Origin: Theobroma cacao
Taxonomy: Eukaryota > Streptophyta > Magnoliopsida > Malvales > Malvaceae
Reading direction: 5' to 3'
DNA: 64,000 nucleotides
Assembly: GCF_000208745.1 (NCBI RefSeq)
Contig: NC_030850.1
Location: forward strand, 6,366,684-6,430,683
In this document: positions 36,740 through 47,893 of the stretch, in pieces
Position numbering within the stretch: the first letter of the stretch is position 1
How the letters are laid out: each line of letters begins with the position of its first letter
Made by a program: the position numbers and the translations under genes
The notes under the pieces: generated by a model
The model's database searches: none
Told to the model about the DNA's origin: nothing
The model's input: only the letters and a program-made list of their open reading frames with translations

Positions 36740-37920
36740 CACTAAAACCTTTGTAAATTAATATTTTATAAATTAATAACTTTGATTAAATAATATTTTT
36801 AGCCAACACTGACTTAAGATTAACGTGATAAATTAATAATTCGTTAAATTTATAAAATAATATATTTAAAAAAAACACATTAGTCCCATTTGATAGATAA
36901 ATTAATAATATCTTTATACATCAAAATTATATATATAAATGACTCAACTAAGAGGTATTTATAAAATATAACCCTAATATTATTTATTTCCTCTTGAAAT
37001 TGCTATCTCTATGGTCCTCGTCTCTGACTTTTCTTTAAGAAGTTTTTTTGTAGTGTTCTCGTATTTTAAGATAAAATTATACAATAAGATTTGTCGTAAC
37101 GTGCGGGTTTGAGAACCCGACCATCAGACGTCGGCGAAAATAATGTAGTGTGGGAGCCGTCACTAATCTTTTTTTATCTAGGTGTGATTGGTCACCTATT
37201 AACCTGATTCTAATCTTTTTTTATCTTGGCATACACCCAGCCATTCCCTTTTTTTTTAATTATTATTATTATATATTTTTTATATTTTATTTTATTATAT
37301 TTTTATTTTAGAGGTGTCTACAAGATTGTTACTTTGAATGCATCTTTACACGAGACAAGCCTAGTATAAAACTATCATCTTCATCTTCTTTATCATTTCA
37401 CATGACATTCTCAATAATTTGCTCGTTGTTCAACGACTCTGAAGTTGTCTCGTTTCCTCATAAATAGTTCAAAAGTTAGTCAATGTTTGTTATATCACAA
37501 TACTTCAACTCTTTGATTATAATATACAATTGTTGAACAACTCAATCATCTGAATGTTAATCCAAATTATCCGAAACCACATTATCCATAGACCTAATTT
37601 GACAATATTGAAAACAATTTGCAATTATACTTGCTTGAGCATTTGATGTCTAAGTCATCACTCAACAACTCCGAAGTTGTCTCGTTTTCGTTTGGGTAGT
37701 TCAAAAGCTACTCAACGTCCATTGTATCACGATACTTCAACCCTTTGATTAAAACATGCAATTGTTAAACAACTCTATCATCTTAGTGTTGATTCAAATT
37801 CTCTGAAGCCACATTATCCATAGACTTAATTTTACATTATCAAAAATAATTCGCAATTGTACTTGCTTGAACATTTATTGTTTAAACCAAGATTACAAGA
37901 TTCATTACATCTAAAAACAT
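36740..37920. mobile_element. Degenerate pogo/Tigger-type (Emigrant/Lemi-like) DNA transposon
   Basis: At 36740, after TA, the sequence CACTAAAACCTTTGTAAATTAAT closely matches the known terminal repeat of Arabidopsis Emigrant/Lemi1 pogo-like elements. On the minus strand, around 37360-37470 and 37660-37740, broken frames read NYPNENETTSELL and NNEQIIENVM-NDKEDEDDS, resembling the acidic C-terminal part of plant Tigger/CENP-B-like transposases; stops and frameshifts break them. A region of different composition (37085-37310) may be a further insertion. I did not find the right terminal repeat, so the end coordinate is approximate. Confidence 0.5.
37431..37890 (+). repeat. 232-bp tandem duplication inside the pogo-like remnant
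   Basis: CAACGACTCTGAAGTTGTCTCG at 37431 recurs as CAACAACTCCGAAGTTGTCTCG at 37663. The following about 225 bp align throughout (GTTCAAAAG-TA-TCAA, GATACTTCAA, CACATTATCCATAGAC, TTGCAATT-TACTTGCTTGA). Divergence is perhaps 15-20%. Confidence 0.75.
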
Positions 37921-38579
37921 TTATCTTTTCTGAATTTGAGATCTCAATTACATAACCTTCCAAACAATTTCAATAAAGAATAAAAAATATATTGATAATT
38001 TATTTTTTATTAATTAATATAAAAATTATTAATTTATTAATTCAATAATATATTAATTAATTAATAAATTTTCATAATGCCAAAAGTATTCATTTATAAA
38101 AATCTTATTAGTAGATATAGTATTTATTTTACATCAACAATAGATATCTATGACACATGGTTAATGAAAAATTGCTCATTGTATCCGTTTGTGAAAAATA
38201 TATATATTTGCCTTGTACTAAAAAGAAAGAGGAAGGATTATTATTGAGTTTAAATTCCATCTCATGTACTTCCTTTTGGGTACACAAAAGCCATCTTTAG
38301 TTTTACAGTTAATTAGAGGATGATTATCACTTATAATTACTTTTATTGCAATTTAAATCGAGTTTATATTTAATACACAGGTATAATATTTATATACTAT
38401 TACAGAGTCATTTTATAAATGTATAAAGATAAAAATTCAAAAGTTATTCAAAATAAATATTTTAAATTTATAAGTATTTACTTTTTAGGTTCAAAATTTT
38501 AAATTTATTTATCAGTGAGATAATAACATTTGATACATTAATAATATATAAGTATTATATTATGATAGCGCATCATTAT
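37921..38579. other. AT-rich intergenic sequence
   Basis: Very AT-rich, with TTAATTAAT-type self-complementary runs at about 37995-38075. No gene recognised. Confidence 0.4.
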
Positions 38580-38976
38580 AAACCCATCTATATTTATCTA
38601 TTAGATATCAAGTATAAATTGCAAGTATCTATGTTAGATATATATGATGTGATCAAATTATACAATTAGTTTATATATTTTGTCAAAGTAGTGAATTTAG
38701 TCATTATATAACAATTTGTAAAATTTGAGTTTTTATATTTTTCAAAATTGAGAATATCAATTCAATTATTAACAATGTTAAAATTTTTATTATTACACTA
38801 TTAAAATAGCATTTGACTATATTGACATGATATTTTTTATTGATGTGAATTAAATTTGAGTATATTATGATGTGTTAATGATGATAAGGCATTTCTCGAA
38901 TGATGTAATGATAGTGTTGACAAGATTTGATCAAATACGGACATGAATTTTATAAGTATTGACATGGAATTGTTTA

Positions 38977-40550
38977 AGGTAAAAAGACCTATCCAGTTCT
39001 TATACTCTTTAATTTTGTTCAATTTAGTCCATGCATTCAAAATCGAAGCAATTTAATCTCTTAATTTTGAGAATTTCGTCAATTTAATTCCTCCCTCTAA
39101 CGGTGTCTAATTTTGCCGTTAAAGAATGATGTCAGTGATGATATTAGCGATGACGTGGCAATGCCACGTGATACTAGATGATGACATGTCAGTGCTAACG
39201 TGCCACTGACGTGCCACTGACATGCTAACATGTCAGTGCCACATGGCGTATCAAACAAATTCAAAAAAAAAAAGTTACCACGTCATAGGGATTAAATTGA
39301 ATAAAAATATATAATACATAGACTAAATTGAACAAAATTAAAATGTTAAGGGATTAAATTGAAAAAATATATAATATAGGGACTAAATTGAACAAAATTG
39401 AGATGTTGAGGGACTAAATTGAAAAAATATTTAAAAAATATAAATCTTTAAGTAGATTATTGATATGCTTATTAATAAGCCAAATTTTAAGTATAAAAGA
39501 TTTATGGTATTAAAAAGTTATATATAAATATTTTCTTATTTGATTATAGAATATGTAAATTAATTTATCTTTTTTACAAAAATTAAGTTTGAATTCTCCT
39601 TCTATAAAAAAAATTTTGAAAAAATTTTATACCTAAAGTCAAATTTAGATGAATAACTTGCATTACGTTAAAATAAAATAATATAAAATGACTAAATATG
39701 TTGATTTAGTTACAACTTTCACAATTTATAAATACACATTCTTTTGAAATTATTCAACTCTTACCAATTTACTTTTATTTAAATTTACTCAAATTAGCAA
39801 AATATGTTGATTTAGTTACAACTTTCATAATTTACAGATACACATTTTTATGAAATTATTCAACTCTTACCCAATTTACCTTTTATTTAAATTTACTCAA
39901 AAATTCTTATAAAACATTTTATTTAAATTCAAATACCACAATCAAATTATGTTATATTTAAATTTAAATTATTAATTTGGATCTATAAAAATTTTATTAA
40001 TAAAAGAAAATGGTACAAATATTTACAGTTATATTTAACTTCATTAACTATATATGGAGTCTTTAATCTAGGAAATTGCAACTTAAAAAATATAACTTGA
40101 AATATTAAACAAAATAAAAACATAAAAAATAAATAAAAAGTTAGAAGGGTGGAACTCAGATTCTATGGTTGTAATAATAGGTTTGTCATGTTCAAATTAA
40201 ATAAGTCAAAACAAATAATTTTTTTATAATCATTGCTAAATCTATATATCAGTTCTTCATTTTTTTAAAGAAAAAACGAAATCAACATATTTTGCTAATT
40301 TGAAATTAACTCAAGTTAAAAACTAAGTTAAATAAATTTTAAATTTTTATACTGCTATAAATAGAATAAAAAAGAATTTATTTAGTCATTTGATATTATT
40401 TTATTTTAACGTAATATAAGGTATTTATATAAATTTGACTTCAAGTATGAAATTTTTTCAAAATTTTTTTTATAGAAAGAGAATTCAAACTTAATTTTTG
40501 TAAAAAAGATAAATTAATTTACATGTTCTACAATCAAATAATCAAGTAAA

Positions 40551-40590
<40 letters not shown>

Positions 40591-41095
40591 TAACACCATA
40601 AATCTTTTACACTTAAATATTTGGCTTATTAATAAGCATATCAACAATTTACATAAAAATTATATTTTTTAAATATTTTTTTCAATTTAGTCTCTCAACA
40701 TCTCAATTTTGTTCAATTTAATCCCTATACTATATATTTTTGTTCAATTTAATCCTTATGAAGTGGTAAAATTTTTTGTTGAAATTGTTTTTGATCTGCC
40801 TAGTGGCACTGACATGTCAGCATGTCAGTGCCATGTCAGCACGGACACAACATCATTTAGTGCCGCTAGACATTGCCACGTCATCATTTAATGCCACGTT
40901 GCATTATCACATCATGAAAAATGTGATACGTCAGTGCTGATATCATCATTTAACGGCAAAATTAGATGTAATTAGGAAGAGAGACGAAATTGACGAAATT
41001 TAAAAAATCAATGGACTAAATTGTTTCAATTTTAAGTATATGGACTAAATTTGAATAAAATTGAAGAATATAGGGACTTAATAAGTTTTTTTACC
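38977..41095. mobile_element. Inner foldback/MULE-like element, about 2.1 kb, with 9-bp target duplication
   Basis: It starts GGTAAAAAGACC and ends AAGTTTTTTTACC. The flanking 9-mers are AATTGTTTA (38968-38976) and AATTGTCTA (41096-41104), 8 of 9 identical, as expected for Mutator-like elements. Inverted arms of at least 600 bp align from both ends inwards: the TTCAATTTAGTCC series, CTAATTTTGCCGTTAA, ATGACGTGGCAATG, TGACATGTCAGTGC, and further in GGCTTATTAATAAGC and TAAATTAATTTA. The interior has no recognisable transposase. A (TA)n tract lies at about 40556-40581. Confidence 0.7.
39697..39900 (+). repeat. Direct tandem duplication, unit about 105 bp
   Basis: AATATGTTGATTTAGTTACA at about 39697 recurs at about 39806. 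The downstream CACATT--T-TGAAATTATTCAACTCTTACC and TTTATTTAAATTTACTCAAA also repeat. It lies in the loop region of the inner foldback element. Confidence 0.65.
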
Positions 41096-41650
41096 AATTG
41101 TCTAATATAAGGTTGTCATGTGAAATTTATTACTTTCAAATGGAAATAAGGCCTAAACAACCTAAGCACGCCTTAAACATAAAACTTATTTAGATTTTTT
41201 ATTCATCTTAACAAGTTAATATTTTGTTAAGTTAAATTTTTTTTCCATTTGATAATAATAAATTCCACATGGTAACTTCACAATGAATAATTTCATATTA
41301 ACACTTATAAAATTTATATCGATACTTTGTCACACCATGTTAGCACTATCATTGTATTATTTGTGAAAATGTCAAATCATTATTATCATGTCATCAGATT
41401 CAATATCATATCAATAAAAGAATATCACATCAACACAATTAAATACTATGTCAATATAAATAACAAAAAAAATTAAGCGTTGTTAACGATCGGATAAATA
41501 TTATTAATTTTGAAAAATATAAATATAGGACTTAATTTTACAAATTATTGTACAAATACTAAATTAACTACTTTGACAAGGTATATGGACTAATCACATA
41601 ATTTGATCATATAATGCTTATATCAAAGGTATCTAATAGCATAATTTGCT

Positions 41651-42147
41651 ACATTTTCTTTTTGAAATATTTTTATATTTTAAGTAATCCCTTGGTAAAG
41701 AGCTAATAATTTAAAATTAACTCTTTTATCAAGAATGGTAATAATAAATGCCTTGAGTACTTACAACCTAAATTATTCTTTATCATTGGAGTAAAAACCT
41801 TTGTGAAGGATACTGCCACAAAAGATTATTTGCTTTGTCGAGGAGAAACCAAAGGAGACCCCAACCCCAACCCGACGCCCCACATGGCATTGCTTAAGGA
41901 TGCAACTATTGGCTTTGCTCCCAACTCTCTCTCCCTAATTCCAATCACTGGTTTTTCCTTATTATCCAAGCCATCTAATTAAATTAGTAACGCTCTCTTT
42001 AGTTAATAGAGGCTAGACAAGATTAATAACAATTCTCCAAAAAATCAAATTCCCTTCATTTTCTCTCTCACGCCCAACTCCCAACAACTCTCTCTCAGTC
42101 AAGATTTTTTCTCTCAGTGACACAACTGAAAAAAAAAAGAAAAGCTA
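41651..42147 (+). other. Upstream region of the LIKE-COV gene
   Basis: The last about 90 bp before the start codon are CT-rich (TCTCTCTCA and similar, 42060-42115), a common plant 5' leader signal. No TATA box stands out. Confidence 0.45.
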
Positions 42148-45100
42148 ATGGCGGAAGAGAAAGAATCAACGTCGATTCCACTGAGCCAAGCCGAAAATGG
42201 TGGTGTTGATCCTGAAGATCCGGCTAAGTCTCCACCTAGCTCCCCCAATTCATCCACTCGCAAGGTCCATTTTCCCCTTTTTACCCTTTTCTTGATCTGC
42301 TTTTAAACTGAACTCTTGACTTCCCAAACCATGGATCCGTTCCATCAAGTTTTGAAATCTTTTTTCTTGCGCTTTATCTTAAAATTTAATACTTTAAATG
42401 TAATTTTAATTGAAGATTTGAAGGTAATGTGCTTTGTGACTAACGAAAGATTGAGTGCAAGAAAGGAAAACCACAGTGGATTTGAAATGTAGGAAGTGAA
42501 AATGGTCAAAGACCACTCAAGATTTGTCATAATCTCTTCTGTATTATGTTTAATTGCTGTGAACCGGTTGAATTCCAAGTTATAACCACACAATTTTTAT
42601 TGTTGTTGAATGTCTCCGCCGTGGTTTGACTCGTGTTTAAACGAGGGGAAATCATGTTTCCCTGATGATGTTTTTAGTATATTGAGTATGGAAAACTAAT
42701 TAACAGCGATGTGTTAGGATGATAAAAGTGTTTCACGTTTTAGAACTTCAAGGACCCTGTGCAATGGATTGGACCGTGGATGTGGACTTATCCTATTAGT
42801 GCTTCCAAGATAAATTTTGTGCTTATATATTTCATGATTATACCATTTGGCACTTCTATGTCAAACTTAAAATAATTTATGGAAATTCAAGCACTCTAAT
42901 TTTCAAGAATAATTTTTAAGTCACTCAGAGTTTGAGTACTTTATTGGTATTAGAATAATATTGTTTGAACCCCAAAAAAATGTGCTAGCTTCAATGAACT
43001 CTTGGTAAGTATGGAAGCAATGAGAGTATTTTTTAGCTGTCATTTATTTTTTAAAATCCTATTTTTGTGATGTTAATGAAAAAATTTAACTTCAAGTCTG
43101 ACATTCTGTTTGAATAATTGTTCAGGCTTGTTGTTTTGTTCTCCAGAGTTGGGTTTCGAAGAAGTTCATGACTGGATGGTATTAAGCTTTAATATTTCCC
43201 AAAATGTTTTCAGTGCTCGGTTGCTTCTTGTGATATTTCAAGCCTAACAATGTTTTGACATGCAAAATTGCAGTGTGGTCCTTTTTCCCGTGGCAGTTAC
43301 ATTTTTCATTACATGGTGGTTTATTCAGTTTGTTGATGGTTTCTTCAGTCCGTTATATGAACGACTTGGCATTGACATATTTGGTATGTTTAACTGTATT
43401 ACTTATGGCTTCAATGTTTGTAGAGTATTCAAGTATGTCTAAGTTTGTAGGTTCTTGCCTTCTATCATCACTAGTTAACCATGCTTTACTATAGTCAAAT
43501 CCCAAAATTTCTTCATAAATCTAAAATATATGTTTATTGCAAAAAGAAAGCAAATAATCATATGAAGTTCTATAAAGAAATTCAAGGGAGGATAGAACTC
43601 AAGATCACTATTGAGGTTTTTGACTCCACAGCGGTTAAGATTGCTACTAGAAGTTGTGGCGTAAGGATTTTAAAATTGACATCTTTTTCCTTTTTCTAAA
43701 TATCTTATGAACTATTTATGAGTTGTCTAATTTTTTAGGTTGTAAAATTTCTGAATCAATTTGGAATGATTGTTATATGTTACATGTCAAAACTCACTGC
43801 TTTATCAAACAGCACTCTTCTTTCTTTTCATTCTTGCATTTTATGCAAATCTCTTTAGAGATATTATGCTCGGAGCAATGATTGTCTGAGCTGTGATTAC
43901 TATGTGCAGGACTGGGATTTATCACATCTCTGCTTTTTGTCTTCTTTATTGGTGTTTTTGTTTCATCATGGATGGGAGCTGCTGTTTTCTCAGTGGGAGA
44001 ATGGGTTATAAAGCGAATGCCCTTTGTTAGGCATATATACTCAGCCTCAAAACAAATTAGTGCTGCAATATCTCCAGGTTATACCTAATTAACTACTCTG
44101 ATTATCTGATTTTTGTCATAAATTTAGTTCAATAAATGATTTGCATCTGCATAAGTACTTTTACACATTTTCATGAGCCTGTATTATATTCTGTGACTAT
44201 ATTCATGCCGCTTCTGAATTAGGTAGTTCAAGGGTCCATACACTTCTTATCCTTCAAAAAGACATTTACAATATGGTTATATCACTTCAAAGCTTCGCAA
44301 CTATATAATTTTGCTTCAAACACACAATGATATTATCTTTGTCCCTGTAGATCAAAATACAACAGCATTTAAGGAGGTGGCTATCATTCGCCATCCTCGT
44401 GTTGGCGAATATGCATTTGGCTTTATTACATCCACTGTCATTCTTCAGGTACTATTTTAATATTTTTCTCCTTTTTTTTCTAACATACACTGCTTTTCCG
44501 TTAATGCCATTTCTGCATCTCATCTGATCTTGGATTATTCAAAGGGCATTTAAAATGTAAAGTTGCCTCTTATATGGCTGACTAATTGATTTAACGAACA
44601 AAGTATATGATTAAGGAATTTCTTTGGATAAATAAGACTTCATATGCTCTGTGAAACAAATAGGCATGGAAAAAAAGGTCTCTTGGGTAACCACCCACAA
44701 GTGTTTATTATGTTCTCTTAGGTTATGGAATGCTCTACAGGAATGACCTTTGATGATATAATCCTCATCTGTCCACATTAGTTGAAGATATCATTTTCTC
44801 TAGCTGGTACTTGGAATTTGAAACAAAGGCATAATGTGTGATAGCTTGCTTATCTTTTAAATGATCTTTTCTGAAGGAGATTTGTCATAGGATTTTCAAA
44901 GATATTTATCTTCCTGAAGACAGCTTCTAACATTTTAATAACGAATTTAAAACTTGAAAGTGTTAGAAATGACAAATCCTCATTTACTTTATTGGGTTTG
45001 CTTAGAATATAATAGGTTTGTTAATGTTCCTATTTGGTCATAGTGGAGCTGTTTTTATCAAAGTGCTGGTTGACATTTATCGCACTTGGAAAACCTTAAA

Positions 45101-46373
45101 TCTTCATTGTCAATCCAAAATCTCTACAGTTGTATAAATAAATGCACTACATTTTATTACCAATACGTATTGTGATTTATAACCTTTTCATTGTCATTGT
45201 CTTTAATAAAATGTGGTTGAGACATCATCATGTTTTATGAAGGCAACCTTTGTGTAAGAGAGAAGTGCAGAGCCACAACCATAGGAAGAGAGTCCATGAA
45301 CCTCAATTTCTCTTTTGTAGAATTTAAGCTTCTGTGGTGTGTGTGGGTGGATGGGAGGGTTTATGTGTGTGTTAATGGGTGGGTGGGGTTGTGTGTTCAA
45401 TTACTTAAAAAATATAAGAACCATTCCTTATTGTGATTACGCATAAATTCCAGCACAATCTGTAAGCCTAGTGAAGATTTTTCATCCCTTTCTATATTGG
45501 TGGCTGATGATTTAGTTTGTTCTGTGAGATGCTTTGCTGAAATTATGGGAGACACAGTTTCCGTTTCAAGGATGTTTGTCCTAACTCTATTGGGATGATT
45601 ATACTGTGCCACTTATTCTATGAGATCCGATATGAATGAATTCTGCTTCTCTTGGTTATAGTTTTTGAGTCACGTAATAGCAAGATGCTCTTTTCTGGAG
45701 TGTCTTCTTTTTCCCAACAAGTTCCTTAGTGATTTTGCTTGTTGATTGTGTATTGTAGAGAGAAAACGAAGATGAAGAGCTATGCAGTGTTTTTGTCCCA
45801 ACAAACCATCTATACATTGGTGATATCTTCCTGGTGAACTCCAAAGAGATCATAAGGCCAAATCTCTCGATCCGAGAAGGCATAGGTATTTTTTTCTATA
45901 TCTCTGAGGAATTCCTTACCTTGTCATCCTGGCTCTTTCTCTATGCTTACTAAAGAATGCCGGTACTAGAAAATTAAGTAAGAATGCTGTTTATATCTTC
46001 CAAAAAAAATTCTTCCTATTTTTGCTATCTTTGGATATGCTTCTTGGTTTCTGCGGTTTGTACATGTCAGAAAGAGTTTAACTATAGAAAATGATTGTTT
46101 AGTTGTTTAGTTGAACAGTATGGTTTAGATTAAGGCTTAGTTGAATTCATGGGAAAAAGAGTCCCCATGATTGTGGAGAAAGGGAATAAGAGTTTAGGTT
46201 TTGTATACTCCTTGTACACGTCATTTCTAACCGTATGTTTTCTTTGTTCTTATTTATTTGGTCATAATGCAGAGATAATTGTTTCTGGAGGTATGACAAT
46301 GCCGCAAATAATTGCTCCTCAAGTAAGGGTTGCCCGGCAGAACGAAAGAATCCCACTGAACAGAATAATGTAA
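42148..46373 (+). CDS. LIKE-COV (CONTINUOUS VASCULAR RING-like) membrane protein, DUF502 family
   Basis: Seven exons: 42148-42264, 43126-43178, 43274-43383, 43910-44077, 44351-44448, 45759-45885, 46273-46373. They sum to 774 nt (257 aa), the usual length for plant COV/LCV proteins. COV1 and its relatives are integral membrane proteins; in Arabidopsis COV1 limits vascular differentiation in the stem, and the family is linked to Golgi function. The N-terminal 39 residues are acidic and Ser/Pro-rich. Two membrane spans follow: about 58-78 (VVLFPVAVTFFITWWFIQFV) and about 95-120 (LGFITSLLFVFFIGVFVSSW). After these come the family hallmarks IKRMPFVRHIYSASKQISAA, AFKEVAIIRHPRVGEYAFGF, FVPTNHLYIGDIF and the C-terminal EIIVSGGMTMPQII. 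All junction phases close. The subfamily (LCV rather than COV1) is inferred from the N-terminus. Confidence 0.93.
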
Positions 46374-47792
46374 GACATAGGGGAGAAACGCCAGGTAGCT
46401 GTGTAAGTACTTTCCATGAGTTGGGTTGAAGCGTGAAAAAATTCTTTGGCAACAGCAACCTTGGATGAGGTTGGTTGCATATGCCATCATTTTGCTGCAC
46501 TTGTCTAATTACATAAGTAGTAGCTTTGCTTCTCACCTCTGTTTGTTAGCGTAATTTTCTTACTACATCAATGCTATATACAATGTTATACTATGATTTT
46601 ATTAAAAGTCAACACTCATAACAGAGAATGTATATTTTAATATTGGAGCTCTCCCACTCTCTCTCTCTCTCTCAATTTTTTTGCATTTCTTGTGGCAAAG
46701 ACTCGAAGAAAAATAAGATAGTAGCTTTGGTTCTCACCTCTCTCTCTTTCTCTCTATCTCTCATTGATAACTGTGGGTTAAGTATCAGCAGAAAATCTCG
46801 CAAACTATACTAATTCTACCTGACGAGAAGAAAAATCTAGAGCTTCCTACTTCTAGACATTAATATTTGCTCAACTGAACTAGAGGATTAAAATTAATCT
46901 CCACCAGACAGTGAGGCCTAACGACCAATTGGAGTTGGACAAAAGAAAGTATCGTAACCGGTCTGGATTTAGTCCAATCTGGTTCAGAAACGGGCCCAGC
47001 TTGCAGTTGTGGCGAGCAACTTGACGCATAAAAAGTTTACTCTTTATTTATTTATTTATTTAAGAAGCGCTTTATAATTTTTTATGATAAATTTGACATT
47101 TTATTGTTGGTATATAAATAAAATATATTTATTTAATAGTTCAATTTTCACTTCAGCCATCTCTTCAATTATCTATATATGCATAAATCCAATTAAAAAA
47201 CCCTTCAATTAAATGAATAATTCATGTAAAAATTATAAGTTGAAATTAAAAAGATAAATTTCAAATTTATAAAGTGAAATTTTAATTTTAATTTTAATTT
47301 GCTATAAATGTAAATTACATATTTATCTTTATATGTGTATTTACAAAGGTTTTACTTTATTTTATTAATTAGGTTGATGATTTTTACCAATTCATTTGTT
47401 ATTTTTTTATGAAAGAAAAAAACATAATCGAGAATGTTACAATGATTTTATTATATATTTTTATTATTGAATAGATTTATCAAAATTTGATATGTATCTT
47501 ACACTTATAAATGAAGAATTATCGCGTAACTAAAGGATGTGTATACATTTCGTTATTATGCTGTTGTTGATGATGAGGCACGAGCATCATCTCATCCAGT
47601 CCTCATATCTGGGCAAATGGGAATCACACGATGCTAGTTTCTCTTGCATCTCATCCACTTCAAACTAGTTCGCATATTCTCTTTAAAACCCACGGACTTT
47701 ATTAAAATTACACCCAAGTCCTTTTCCCAGATTTCGAGGACCAAAATTAAACCAAACCCGCAAACCTTCAGTCGAAATTCGAAACCCCAACA
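46374..47792. other. 3' flank of the LIKE-COV gene and intergenic spacer
   Basis: A block of about 22 bp (AGTAGCTTTGSTTCTCACCTCT) occurs at about 46518 and again at about 46719. Both (CT)n runs lie nearby (46655-46675, 46738-46762). Bases 47030-47530 are AT-rich. No gene recognised. Confidence 0.45.
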
Positions 47793-47801
47793 AAACCCTA
47801 A
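47793..47801 (+). promoter_or_regulatory. Telo-box upstream of the RBM39-like gene
   Basis: AAACCCTAA lies 93 bp before the start codon, with a second CCCTAG nearby in a C-rich leader. Typical of plant housekeeping promoters. Confidence 0.5.
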
Positions 47802-47893
47802 CTTCCCGAACCCTAGCCCCGCGAATCATTACTTCAAGGCTCCAAATTCAAATACCTTGAAGAAGAAGAAGAGCTGACACCTTCGAATTTTCA

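Larger units (their letters stand above)
38580..41650. mobile_element. Outer foldback (long inverted-repeat) element, split by an inner one
   Basis: The left arm (about 38600-38965) and the right arm (about 41170-41640), read on opposite strands, align over several hundred bases. Shared blocks include TTTGTCAAAGTAGT-AATTTAGT, ACAATTTGTAAAATT, TATATTTTTCAAAATT-A-AATAT, AATGATAGTG-T-ACA and ATAAATTTTATAAGTGTT-like. No transposase frame is visible. The arms are interrupted by the inner element at 38977-41095. Outer termini and target duplication were not resolved. Confidence 0.6.
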
